Shown here one piece after another: positions 17,400 to 25,394 of a stretch of 64,000 nucleotides of DNA. The translations under genes were made by a program, and so were the position numbers. Positions within the stretch are counted from its first letter, which is position 1. Each line of letters starts with the position of its first letter. The DNA is from Bacteroidales bacterium UBA3844 (lineage in GTDB: Bacteria; Bacteroidota; Bacteroidia; Bacteroidales; Paludibacteraceae): NCBI GenBank assembly GCA_002392915.1, contig DGHQ01000033.1:58863-122862 (forward strand), in the 5' to 3' direction. Under the pieces are notes generated by a model. It was given only the letters and a program-made list of their open reading frames with translations. It was not told the DNA's origin and did not search any database.

Positions 17400-18551
17400 A
17401 TGAGATTTTCAGTGAATAGCGACGAGTTGATGGCTCGTCTTACAGCGACAAGCCGTGTGATGGCTTCAAAGACGGCGTTACCAATTCTCGATAATTTCCT
17501 TTTTAATTTGACAGACAGTACATTAGAGTTGACTGCCTCAGACGGAGAGACTTCCATGGCTACAAGAATGGATGTCGAGAACGTTGAAGGATCAGGAATG
17601 ATAGCGTTGCCTGCAAAACTTTTGTTGGACACATTCAAGGTGCTTCACGGCAGAACCGTCGACTTCGATATCGACATGAACACATATGCTGTCAAGTTGA
17701 GTTCGGGTTCATGGAAAGCTGAATATAATGGAGTAGACGGAGATGCATATCCAAAACTGACATCTTTGGATGCAAGCAACACTAATACAGTCCGTATGCA
17801 GGCTCAGACACTCTCTTTGGGAATATCTCACACAATTTTCGCAGTCAGCACAGACACTCTTCGTCCAACGATGATGGGAATTTTCCTTGACATTGACGCT
17901 GCGGACAATAAAATCACTTTTGTCGCAACAGATATGTTCCACCTTTCTCAGGTGAAATCCTCAATAGTTGAGGCTTCCGGCAATTGCTCTGTGATCCTTC
18001 CAGCAAATGCGGCGAAATTGTTGAAGACTATCCTCGGCAAGGAGGGAGAGGATGTTGTTGTGTCGTGGGATGCAAAGAATATCTTGTTTGAACTTAATGA
18101 TTTCACATTGGTTTGCCGCCAGATTGAAGGAAACTTCCCTAACTATAAGAATGCTATCTCAATCCAGTGGAATAAAGAGTTGGTGATCGACCGTAACTCA
18201 TTGATATCTGCTGTCAGACACATTGAGCCATTTGCAGAACAGTCTAACAAGGGAGTTAAGTTTGATGTACGTGAGAACCAGATTACAGTGTCTGCCCAGA
18301 GTTTGGACTACGGCACAGCGGCTACAGAGGATGTTGTTTGCGCGTATAGTGGAGAACCATTTGAGATGACATTCAAGACAGAGTCTATCACAAACTTCTG
18401 TTCGTACATGGAGACATCGGATGTGGTGATGAAGATAGAGAGTCCATACCGTGGAGTGGTTGTCGAGCCATTGTTCAACACTTCGGATGAAGGAGAAGAT
18501 CATCTGAACTATGAGATGCTTTGCTTGGTAATGCCAATGACAACACTATAA
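17400..18551 (+). CDS. dnaN: DNA polymerase III beta clamp
   Basis: A 383-residue sliding clamp with three similar beta-clamp folds. The N-terminus MRFSVNSDELMARLTATSRV, the central LRPTMMGIFLDI and the C-terminal MLCLVMPMTTL (a variant of the usual ending in M-R-L/M) are typical. It holds the polymerase on DNA and docks repair proteins such as MutL. No origin or dnaA is visible next to it, so the gene is away from oriC here. The exonuclease gene starts 12 bases after the stop. Confidence 0.95.
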   Translation: MRFSVNSDELMARLTATSRVMASKTALPILDNFLFNLTDSTLELTASDGETSMATRMDVENVEGSGMIALPAKLLLDTFKVLHGRTVDFDIDMNTYAVKLSSGSWKAEYNGVDGDAYPKLTSLDASNTNTVRMQAQTLSLGISHTIFAVSTDTLRPTMMGIFLDIDAADNKITFVATDMFHLSQVKSSIVEASGNCSVILPANAAKLLKTILGKEGEDVVVSWDAKNILFELNDFTLVCRQIEGNFPNYKNAISIQWNKELVIDRNSLISAVRHIEPFAEQSNKGVKFDVRENQITVSAQSLDYGTAATEDVVCAYSGEPFEMTFKTESITNFCSYMETSDVVMKIESPYRGVVVEPLFNTSDEGEDHLNYEMLCLVMPMTTL

Positions 18552-18562
18552 ACCTGCGTCGC

Positions 18563-19324
18563 ATGAAATTGAATTTAACCAAACCGTTGATTTTCTTTGA
18601 TTTGGAGTCGACGGGATTGGATATAGCAAAAGATAGAATCGTTGAAATTTCATATTTGAAGATTCATCCAAATGGGATGGAGGAGCAGAAAACCATCCGT
18701 ATCAATCCAGATATGCCGATTCCAGCAAAGTCGTCAGCGATCCATCACATCAAAGATGAGGATGTCGCTGATTGCCCCAAGTTTAAGGATGTTGCCAAGC
18801 AGATTGCCGCTGATTTTCAGGGTTGTGATATCGCAGGATATAATTCCAACAAGTTTGATGTCCCGATGTTGGTGGAGGAGATGTTGCGATGTGAAATAGA
18901 TTTGAATATCCGCAAGCATAATATGGTGGATGTGCAGACAATTTTCCATAAGATGGAGGCTCGCACATTATCAGCAGCATACAAATTTTATTGTGGTCAG
19001 GAGTTGGTGGGCGCGCATGGAGCTATGGCCGACACTAAAGCCACTTATGAAGTGCTTCAGGCTCAACTCGACAGGTATCCGGATTTGGAGAACGATATCA
19101 AGTGGCTTTCAAAATTCACTACGCAGAAGAGAGTCGTTGATTTTGAAGGACGTTTCATTTTCGATGATAATGATAATGTTGTTGTCAATTTTGGAAAACA
19201 CAAGGGGAAAAAACTTAGAGATGTTTTTGTGACGGATCCCGGCTACTATGGCTGGATTCAACGAGGTGAGTTTAGCCTCGACACAAAACGTTGCGCGACA
19301 CTTGTAAAATTAGGTCAATTATAA
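18563..19324 (+). CDS. DnaQ-like 3'-5' exonuclease with ExoX-type tail
   Basis: The frame is open from 18521 but that would overlap dnaN; I take ATG 18563 (253 residues, MKLNLTKPLIFFDLESTG). The DEDDh exonuclease motifs are visible: FFDLESTG (motif I), GYNSNKFDVPML (motif II) and HGAMADTKAT (motif III with H and D). The last 50 or so residues (VNFGKHKGKKLRDV, GYYGWIQRGEF) look like the small C-terminal domain found in exonuclease X-like proteins. Likely removes 3' nucleotides from DNA. Close to dnaN, so possibly co-expressed. It may act as the proofreading epsilon subunit, but this is inference. Confidence 0.85.
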   Translation: MKLNLTKPLIFFDLESTGLDIAKDRIVEISYLKIHPNGMEEQKTIRINPDMPIPAKSSAIHHIKDEDVADCPKFKDVAKQIAADFQGCDIAGYNSNKFDVPMLVEEMLRCEIDLNIRKHNMVDVQTIFHKMEARTLSAAYKFYCGQELVGAHGAMADTKATYEVLQAQLDRYPDLENDIKWLSKFTTQKRVVDFEGRFIFDDNDNVVVNFGKHKGKKLRDVFVTDPGYYGWIQRGEFSLDTKRCATLVKLGQL

Positions 19325-19330
19325 TATTTA

Positions 19331-19360
19331 TGGACAGGGTTAATCCCTGCCCATATTTTT
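19331..19360 (+). terminator. Terminator after exonuclease
   Basis: Stem TGG.CAGGG/CCCTG.CCA with a TAATTTTT-like T-rich tail (19354-19360), 6 bases after the stop. Confidence 0.7.
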
Positions 19361-19373
19361 TATACTACATAAC

Positions 19374-20108
19374 ATGCCAAACCATATATTTCAATTCAAG
19401 CAATTCACTATTGATCAGTCTTTATGTGCGATGAAAGTAGGTACAGACGGGGTGACGCTTGGTGCTGTGGCGGATGTGGAAAACTCGAGACGTGTTTTAG
19501 ACATCGGTTGTGGCACAGGATTGTTGTGCCTGATGACGGCACAAAGAAATCAGATGGCGGAAATTGTGGGAATTGATATAGATGAAGATGCGGTGCGTGG
19601 GGCGATGCAGAATTGTGAGGCATCCAAGTGGAGCCGAAGAATCACCATCGTCGGCAAATCATTGCAGGAATTTGTAAAGACAGCACCGTCGACATTCGAC
19701 AAAATAATCACCAATCCACCGTATTTTGAAGATAGTCTGAAAGCCCCCAAAGCCAGCCGTACGTTGGCGAGGCACACAGATAGACTTCCGTTCTCAGAAT
19801 TGGCATCATCCGCGTCGACGCTACTGAGCGAGGATGGATCGCTTTCCATCATATTGCCAACGGACGCGCATGAAAAGTTTGAGAAGATAGCTGAGGAATA
19901 TGGGTTATATTTAAGGAAAAAGACGTTGGTTTATCCTAAACCTGGTGCGGAAGTCAAAAGAGTGGTGGGAGAGTTTGTGAGAATTAAAAATGAAGAATGT
20001 AGAATAAAAAATGTAGATGTCGTGGAGTTGACCATTGAGACTGATGTCCGCCATCAATATACGGAAGAATATATAAGACTGACGAGAGAGTTTTATTTTA
20101 GGATGTAG
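19374..20108 (+). CDS. tRNA1(Val) A37 N6-methyltransferase family
   Basis: A 244-residue Rossmann-fold methyltransferase. The SAM motif is DIGCGTG (43-49) and the N6-adenine catalytic motif is NPPY (114-117) followed by FEDSLKAPKASRTLARH, the TrmN6/YfiC signature. The family methylates the adenine at position 37 of tRNA-Val1. The final 30 residues are variable. ATG 19374 leaves room for the preceding terminator. It is separated by a terminator from the exonuclease gene. Confidence 0.85.
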   Translation: MPNHIFQFKQFTIDQSLCAMKVGTDGVTLGAVADVENSRRVLDIGCGTGLLCLMTAQRNQMAEIVGIDIDEDAVRGAMQNCEASKWSRRITIVGKSLQEFVKTAPSTFDKIITNPPYFEDSLKAPKASRTLARHTDRLPFSELASSASTLLSEDGSLSIILPTDAHEKFEKIAEEYGLYLRKKTLVYPKPGAEVKRVVGEFVRIKNEECRIKNVDVVELTIETDVRHQYTEEYIRLTREFYFRM

Positions 20109-20333
20109 ATATTGATAAGATGTTCCAGATGGCAGAGTTCAGGAAATGAGGATTCCAAAGGGCGGCTCACTATTTCCGTGAGTACGTAAGCACGAGCGGA
20201 GAAAAAATGAGGGAATATAATCGGCTACGGTAGCCAATCGTCTTCGACGCTTGCCAACCATAGCCTGTTCTGATAACCGTTACCATGGTAGATAGAAGAG
20301 GGGTATTGTTGTTACACCCTTATTTAACGTAAG
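20109..20333. other. Intergenic stretch before repeat copy B
   Basis: 225 bases with no open frame or hairpin that I can support, apart from an isolated purine-rich segment (CAAAGGGCGG near 20156-20165) that loosely resembles the opening of the dispersed repeat. Confidence 0.4.
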
Positions 20334-20564
20334 TTCGATGAATTGTAATCTGCGAATCATTTTCCACTTTATTATTGAATTCTCACCTCTTTTTCTCATG
20401 AAAAGGCGCAGTCTTTCTCTGTAAACTTTGTGCCTCTGTGATTTTATTAAATTCTGTGTGCTCGCCTACGGCTCGCACGTGGGGAAGGGGAAGGACGTTC
20501 CGTCCTTAACAATCCTCATTTATGACGCTCCAACTATCTTTTTAATTTCGTCAAATTCACGTTA
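20334..20564 (-). repeat. Dispersed structured repeat, copy B
   Basis: About 231 bases, the most complete copy, in minus orientation. Its ends form imperfect inverted repeats: TAACGTGAATTTGACGAA at one end and TAACGTAAGTTCGATGAA at the other. It holds the hairpin AAGGACG-gaa-CGTCCTT (element orientation, 20491-20507) and the GTGCGAGCC-gta-GGCGAGCAC hairpin. Inverted ends and lack of coding suggest a MITE-like origin. Confidence 0.78.
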
Positions 20565-20597
20565 TTTAGTAACGGAATGTGGATTTGCTGACAACAG

Positions 20598-20951
20598 TTA
20601 TAATTCCAACTCCGCTTTCTCCTTCTTTGTCAACTTATTATACACCAATTGGTAAGCTTGGTCAGTGAGATATTTGACCAGTTCAGAGGAGATTTCAGCG
20701 TCGTCGAGATGGATCTGCATCCACAGACGTTTATGCCAATGCCATGCCTGCTCGATGGCTGGGTATTGTGCCACCATTTCATCAAACATCTCCGGATCAC
20801 ATTTAAGAACAAAAAGGTTTGGCTTCTCCAATGGCAGCCCTGCGAAAATTTTTCCACCTATTCTGAATGCCACATAATCGTCGCCAAAAGGCATATCCTC
20901 AGTGGCATGAGGCTTACTTAAACAGTAGATACGAGCGTCTTCTATAGTCAT
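20598..20951 (-). CDS. MmcQ/YjbR-family protein
   Basis: A 117-residue protein from ATG 20951 (MTIEDARIYCLSKPHATEDMPF). An earlier in-frame ATG at 20984 lies upstream of the -7 box and so is excluded. The fold is the small CyaY-like MmcQ/YjbR family; typical blocks are CLSKPHATEDMPFGDD, FRIGGKIFAGLPLEKP and HLDDAEISSELVKYLTDQAYQLV. Some relatives bind DNA; the role here is unknown. Cytoplasmic, single gene. Confidence 0.85.
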   Translation of the reverse strand: MTIEDARIYCLSKPHATEDMPFGDDYVAFRIGGKIFAGLPLEKPNLFVLKCDPEMFDEMVAQYPAIEQAWHWHKRLWMQIHLDDAEISSELVKYLTDQAYQLVYNKLTKKEKAELEL

Positions 20952-20971
20952 AGTTTGGAATTTTATTGGTA

Positions 20972-20979
20972 CAAAGGTA
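20972..20979 (-). promoter_or_regulatory. -7 box fixing the YjbR start
   Basis: On the minus strand TACCTTTG fits TAnnTTTG; transcription would begin near 20965, leaving 20951 as the first ATG. Confidence 0.6.
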
Positions 20980-20984
20980 GGCAA

Positions 20985-21481
20985 AATCTAAAAAAATTGG
21001 ATGTCTCAGTGAAAAACGAAAGAAATTCAATTTTAATGAGAAAGAAATTTAAGATTTTATTTTATTGATTTATAATAAAATATAACATTTTTTGAGAATT
21101 TTTATAAAAATGGCATGTTAAACATACAATGTTGGCATGGTTTTTGATATGTATATAGTGTACGTCGAGATGACGGATTCATTTTGTAGTTTAGTCCTAA
21201 TATTAAATCCTTTTGTGCTACATTAAATGTGTAGTAAAATAGAGATATTTGAGCAATCAGGTATCTCTTTTTTTTGTTCTGTTTTTTTGGTTGAATAAGT
21301 GAACACTTAAAGTAATGTAATATTCCAATAAATGTTTATTAGCATTTTTTTTAATTATTGTTAATAAATGCTATCGAAATATTGTTGATTTTTAAAAATT
21401 ATAACTTACTTTGCAAATTGTTAAAGTGGCGTAAGTCACGAAAGAAAGGATAATATTATTATAGTATAGACTTATATATCT
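20985..21481. other. Gap with an orphan terminator
   Basis: 497 A/T-rich bases without a gene. The clearest feature is an intrinsic-terminator structure at 21241-21275, listed separately. Just before it are CTACA...TGTAG inverted bases near 21218-21234. A short transcript ending at 21275 is possible. The 21482 gene starts with a near -7 box TTACTTTG at 21406-21413. Confidence 0.5.
21241..21275 (+). terminator. Orphan intrinsic terminator
   Basis: AGAGATA/TATCTCT stem with a 14-base loop, followed by eight T residues. There is no plus-strand gene upstream: the nearest gene is the minus-strand YjbR gene. It may end an unseen small RNA. Confidence 0.6.
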
Positions 21482-22855
21482 ATGTTTGCGAATAGTAAGA
21501 AAATAGTTTTGGCTCTGATTGCAGCGGTAGGATTTGCGGTTCCTTCGCATGCTGTGCATGAGGAATTCGTGGAAGGATACGAATTCTCGTCTTCTCAGGC
21601 CAGCTCTAAGATGCAGGAGCGTCCGATGTCATTATATAAAGATGGTAAGGTTGTGTTCTTCAAGGGAGACAGCGCTTATATGGCAAGAATAGGAGACACC
21701 TATGAATTGGTGGATATCGAACCATGCCCAGAGTTGCAGGATCTTGGAATTGAAGGAACATTTGCATACGATCAGAAGCGTCGTACGATATATTTTGCAA
21801 AGACGGATGAGGTAGGAAATTCGGATTTGTATGAGGCGAAGTGGATGGGCGGATCGTATACAGAGCCAGTGAAGCTTGAAATTCAGGGTTTGAATAAAGT
21901 AAGAAAGGCAATCAAAGGTAGTTCTACTGTGACAGCAGGTTGGACATACCGATACAATAGAATATCAGGATTTTTCAATCCAACAATCGCAAAGGGTGGA
22001 GACAGAATATATTTCTCTGCTGATTTCCCAAAGAAAAGTTTTGGTGGACGTGATATCTGGTATATAGACAGAGGTAAGGCAACAGACAATACACGTTGGA
22101 AGATGCCAGAGAATGCCAGTGATAGTATTATTCCGATGAATTCAAACGCGCGTGATGACTATGCGTGGTGTTATAATGACACATTGCTATATTTCGCATC
22201 CAACCGTGGAGGTGGATATGGCGGTTTGGATATCTATGTGTCTCGATTGAAGACAATCACTCGTGAGTCAACAGATACGACTACAGGTCAGGTTAATAAA
22301 GAAGAACTTGAAATTTGGGATACTCCGGTTCATTTGGATTCAGTATTCAACTCAAGTTCAAACGATTACAACATAATCGGATCTCCAAAAATCTGTTTGT
22401 TCATGTCAAACAGAACAGGAGGTAAGGGAAGTGATGATATTTATCGTCCAGCTCCATTTGTTGCGACGAGAGAGCCAGAGTTGGTGCCAGACTTTACAAT
22501 TGATGAGCCTAAGGGATTCCACTGGGTGCTAATGTTCTTCGACTTCAACGTAGCAACGATGAAGCCAGAGTATGAGGCACAGTTGGATGAGTTGGTAAGC
22601 GCGATGAACGAGTTCCCAGGAGCAATCTTTGAGATTTCCGGACATACCGATGCCCGTGGATCAGACACATACAACATCAAGTTGTCACAGAAACGTGCCG
22701 ACTATATCAAGGGAATGTTGATCAATCGTGGATTGGATCCAAGCAAGTTGGTGTCAGTCGGACGTGGATTCCACGATCCTGTGATTCCAAACGCACAGTC
22801 TGAGGCTGAGCACGAGCAGAACCGTCGTGCTGATATTAAGATTTTGAATGAATAA
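21482..22855 (+). CDS. OmpA-family PD40 outer-membrane protein
   Basis: A 457-residue exported protein with signal peptide (to about residue 24, SHAVHEEF). Middle part: beta-propeller PD40-type repeats (FFNPTIAKGGDRIYFSAD, DTLLYFASNRGGGYGGLDIY, KICLFMSNRTGGKGSDDIY). The last 110 residues form an OmpA peptidoglycan-binding domain (FDFNVATMKPEYEAQLDEL, ISGHTDARGSDTYN, SQKRADYIKGML). It directly precedes a PorP/SprF gene (21-base gap), so the two probably act together as a T9SS-related envelope pair. It lacks the TPR and CRD parts of the PorE-like protein at 14.4 kb. Confidence 0.85.
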   Translation: MFANSKKIVLALIAAVGFAVPSHAVHEEFVEGYEFSSSQASSKMQERPMSLYKDGKVVFFKGDSAYMARIGDTYELVDIEPCPELQDLGIEGTFAYDQKRRTIYFAKTDEVGNSDLYEAKWMGGSYTEPVKLEIQGLNKVRKAIKGSSTVTAGWTYRYNRISGFFNPTIAKGGDRIYFSADFPKKSFGGRDIWYIDRGKATDNTRWKMPENASDSIIPMNSNARDDYAWCYNDTLLYFASNRGGGYGGLDIYVSRLKTITRESTDTTTGQVNKEELEIWDTPVHLDSVFNSSSNDYNIIGSPKICLFMSNRTGGKGSDDIYRPAPFVATREPELVPDFTIDEPKGFHWVLMFFDFNVATMKPEYEAQLDELVSAMNEFPGAIFEISGHTDARGSDTYNIKLSQKRADYIKGMLINRGLDPSKLVSVGRGFHDPVIPNAQSEAEHEQNRRADIKILNE

Positions 22856-22876
22856 GAGAGAGGAGGACAAGATATT

Positions 22877-23824
22877 ATGAAAACGAGATTTTTAGCAATT
22901 TGCATAGCTTTGTTTAGCACTATATCGGCATTCGCTCAAAGAGATTTGATGCTATCTCAGCAATTCTTCTCTCGATTGAATTTCAACCCTGCAGCGACAG
23001 GAAACAGCGATGACGTTGATTTCTTCTTGATCGGTCGTTGGCAGTGGGCAGATTTCGAGGATTCTCCGAAAGATGGAGTGTTCAATGTGAGCAACTACAT
23101 AGAGTCAATACGATCAGGTTTTGGTCTCTCAGCGAGTTACGATGATTTGGGTATCGCCAACCATACATTTATTTGCAAACCAGCATATGCTTATCATATC
23201 AATCTGAATGAGAGTATGTTGCTTTCAATGGGTCTTTCGTTTGGTTTCCTTTACCATTCTTGGGATCCGAGCGATCATAGACTAATTGATCCGCAAGAGG
23301 TTGGAATGGAATCATTCCCTGCAACTCCGGAAAAGAAATTCCGTCCAGATATGGATTTCGGTATGGAGTTGGCTACGCCTAAGTTGATGTTTGGAGCCTC
23401 AATTGTTCATATCTTGAACAATGAGGAGAAGGTTACAACTTCAGTTCCAGGACGTCAGTTCTATTTGTACACAAGAGCGACATTGTCGCCATCAGATTTC
23501 TTGGCAATCTGTCCAGCATTTGTGCTCATGCATAGAAACAAGGTCAGCAAGGTGGAACTTAATGTTCAGGCATTCTTCAACAGAATGATCTGGGGTGGAG
23601 TGACATATCGTCCAGATGTAGGTTCTGGCGCATGGTTTAGCTCAAATGAGGTGACATTCACTATAGGTATGGAGAGAAATCGTTTGCGTTTCGGTTACGC
23701 ATTCAATCTAGGTTTGGGTGAGGTTTCCAAGTTGTCAAAACAATCTCATGAAGTCTTGATTTCTTACAGAATTCCAAAGAAGAAAGAGAAGTATCAGAGA
23801 TTCTTGGAAGATGAGGATTTCTAA
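22877..23824 (+). CDS. PorP/SprF-family T9SS membrane protein
   Basis: A 315-residue outer-membrane protein, with signal peptide MKTRFLAICIALFSTISAFAQ and the family opening RDLMLSQQFFSRLNFNPAATGNS. Downstream strands such as GLSASYDDLGIANHTFICKPAYAYH and GSGAWFSSNEVTFTIGMERN fit a beta-barrel. The family works in the type IX system, anchoring secreted partners to the surface. It is paired with the OmpA/PD40 gene upstream and followed by a terminator. The T9SS core genes (gldKLMN, sprA) are not in the window. Confidence 0.9.
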   Translation: MKTRFLAICIALFSTISAFAQRDLMLSQQFFSRLNFNPAATGNSDDVDFFLIGRWQWADFEDSPKDGVFNVSNYIESIRSGFGLSASYDDLGIANHTFICKPAYAYHINLNESMLLSMGLSFGFLYHSWDPSDHRLIDPQEVGMESFPATPEKKFRPDMDFGMELATPKLMFGASIVHILNNEEKVTTSVPGRQFYLYTRATLSPSDFLAICPAFVLMHRNKVSKVELNVQAFFNRMIWGGVTYRPDVGSGAWFSSNEVTFTIGMERNRLRFGYAFNLGLGEVSKLSKQSHEVLISYRIPKKKEKYQRFLEDEDF

Positions 23825-23844
23825 AAATATTTTAATGACAAAAG

Positions 23845-23880
23845 AAATGGAGGGTCGAAAGATTCTCCATTTTTTTTCGG
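23845..23880 (+). terminator. Terminator of the OmpA/PorP unit
   Basis: AAATGGAG/CTCCATTT stem with a further GG.TC pairing around GAAA, then eight T residues, 21 bases after the PorP stop. Confidence 0.8.
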
Positions 23881-24067
23881 TTTCAGGTTACATGTTTCAG
23901 GTTGTCAATTTATGGATTGACAAACGTTAGATGATAAGATTGATAATTTTTGTTTGATTTGTTTGTCGTTGCTGTATGCAGACCGCAATGAAAAACGAAT
24001 AGTAGGTAGTCAATGCGATAAGATCTATTAATGGATGTTTGCCAAATTTTTTTATGATTCGCTTGTC

Positions 24068-25246
24068 TTATCGTCTGTATCTTCTGATTCCGATTAGGCA
24101 ACCGACTAAGATGACTGGAAATACGGATGCGGCAAGCAGACCGTTTTGTATATTCTCACTGGATTTTGTGCAGATTCCAACAAGTGATGGACCTAACGTT
24201 CCTCCCATGTCCCCGGCTAAAGCAAGCAGTGCAAACATGGCTGTGCCGCCCGTTGGAATGCGTTTCGATGTGATGCTGATGGAGCCTGGCCACATGATTC
24301 CGACCGCCAATCCGTTGATCATGCAACCAATCAAACTAATATGTGGAATTGGGGATAGGGATGCTGTCAGGTAGGCTGCGAAACATAGAATTCCAGCTCC
24401 GGTCATGTAGGAAGTAAGATCGAGATTCTGACCTTTCTTGCCATACCAAAGTCGGCCAAGCCCCATGCAAAATGCAAATCCACATGGTCCTGCCAAGTCG
24501 CCAACAGCTTTGTCTACTCCTAATGACGCTTCCGCAAATGCCGATGCCCACTGTGCCATTGTGCATTCTGATGCTCCGGCAGCAACCATCAAAAGAAGGA
24601 ATATCCAAAACATTTGGTTTTTAAGAAGCTGACCCATGTTCATTCCGTCGGCATCCTCCACAATAGGCTCGATAGGACAAGTGGTAAAATTTATAATGTT
24701 GTAGAGTGGTATCAATGCCCATACACAGGCTAATATTTTCCAGTTGTCCACTCCAAAGAATGTGAAGAAAAGCGTCGAACCTAGAATTACACCGACTGCT
24801 CCCCAACAGTAGAAGGAGTGGAGCAGACTCATTGTGCATTCCTTGTCGGGGAAAGGACAAGCCTCTATTATCGGGCTGCACAACACTTCGATAAGTCCGC
24901 TTCCCACTGCGTATATGCAGACGCAGATGAGAATTCCTATCATTGGATTGCTGAATAGCGACGGTATAAAAGCCAATCCGACAAGCCCGATCGCCGCCGC
25001 AATTTCAGAGATGACGATGCTCCTGCGGTAGTCGATATTCTTGAATTTAGCACAAAGAAAGTCTGTGATTAGTTGGATGATGTAGAATACAGCTGGTATC
25101 AAAGCTAAATTTGCTAATGGAATTCCGTATTCACGATGAAATGCAGTGAAAAGAAGTGGGGTGAAATTGGCTACGATCGCCTGAGTGATAAAACCGAGAT
25201 AGCAGGCAGTTTTAGTTTTGTTGTAGTTTTTTGCAATTTCGTTCAT
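24068..25246 (-). CDS. MFS transporter
   Basis: A 392-residue polytopic protein of about 12 membrane helices, recognised as a major facilitator by length and by a repeated-half layout (helices at 12-30, 45-65, 72-95 and so on, then a second half from about 205). Motifs such as FITQAIVANFTPLLFT and DMGGTLGPSLVGI are of the sugar/fucose-type MFS group, but I cannot name a substrate. It stands alone on the minus strand between the porP and parC units. Cysteine count is high for a transporter of this kind. Start ATG 25246 is followed directly by the first helix. Confidence 0.78.
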   Translation of the reverse strand: MNEIAKNYNKTKTACYLGFITQAIVANFTPLLFTAFHREYGIPLANLALIPAVFYIIQLITDFLCAKFKNIDYRRSIVISEIAAAIGLVGLAFIPSLFSNPMIGILICVCIYAVGSGLIEVLCSPIIEACPFPDKECTMSLLHSFYCWGAVGVILGSTLFFTFFGVDNWKILACVWALIPLYNIINFTTCPIEPIVEDADGMNMGQLLKNQMFWIFLLLMVAAGASECTMAQWASAFAEASLGVDKAVGDLAGPCGFAFCMGLGRLWYGKKGQNLDLTSYMTGAGILCFAAYLTASLSPIPHISLIGCMINGLAVGIMWPGSISITSKRIPTGGTAMFALLALAGDMGGTLGPSLVGICTKSSENIQNGLLAASVFPVILVGCLIGIRRYRR

Positions 25247-25394
25247 ATTGTCTAAATCAAACCAATCATATATAACGACTGCAAAATTATCAAAAGATTA
25301 AAGCTTATTCAAAAATATAAAATGGAAAATCCACTTCCCCTATTCTCGATTTTTTTGTATATTTGGAGGCAATTTTATGTAATATTTGTATTGT

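Noticed and set aside
20952..20984. Upstream extension of the YjbR gene
   Set aside because: The -7 box lies inside it.
24039..24374. Plus-strand frame opposite the MFS gene
   Set aside because: Antisense shadow of a membrane protein.
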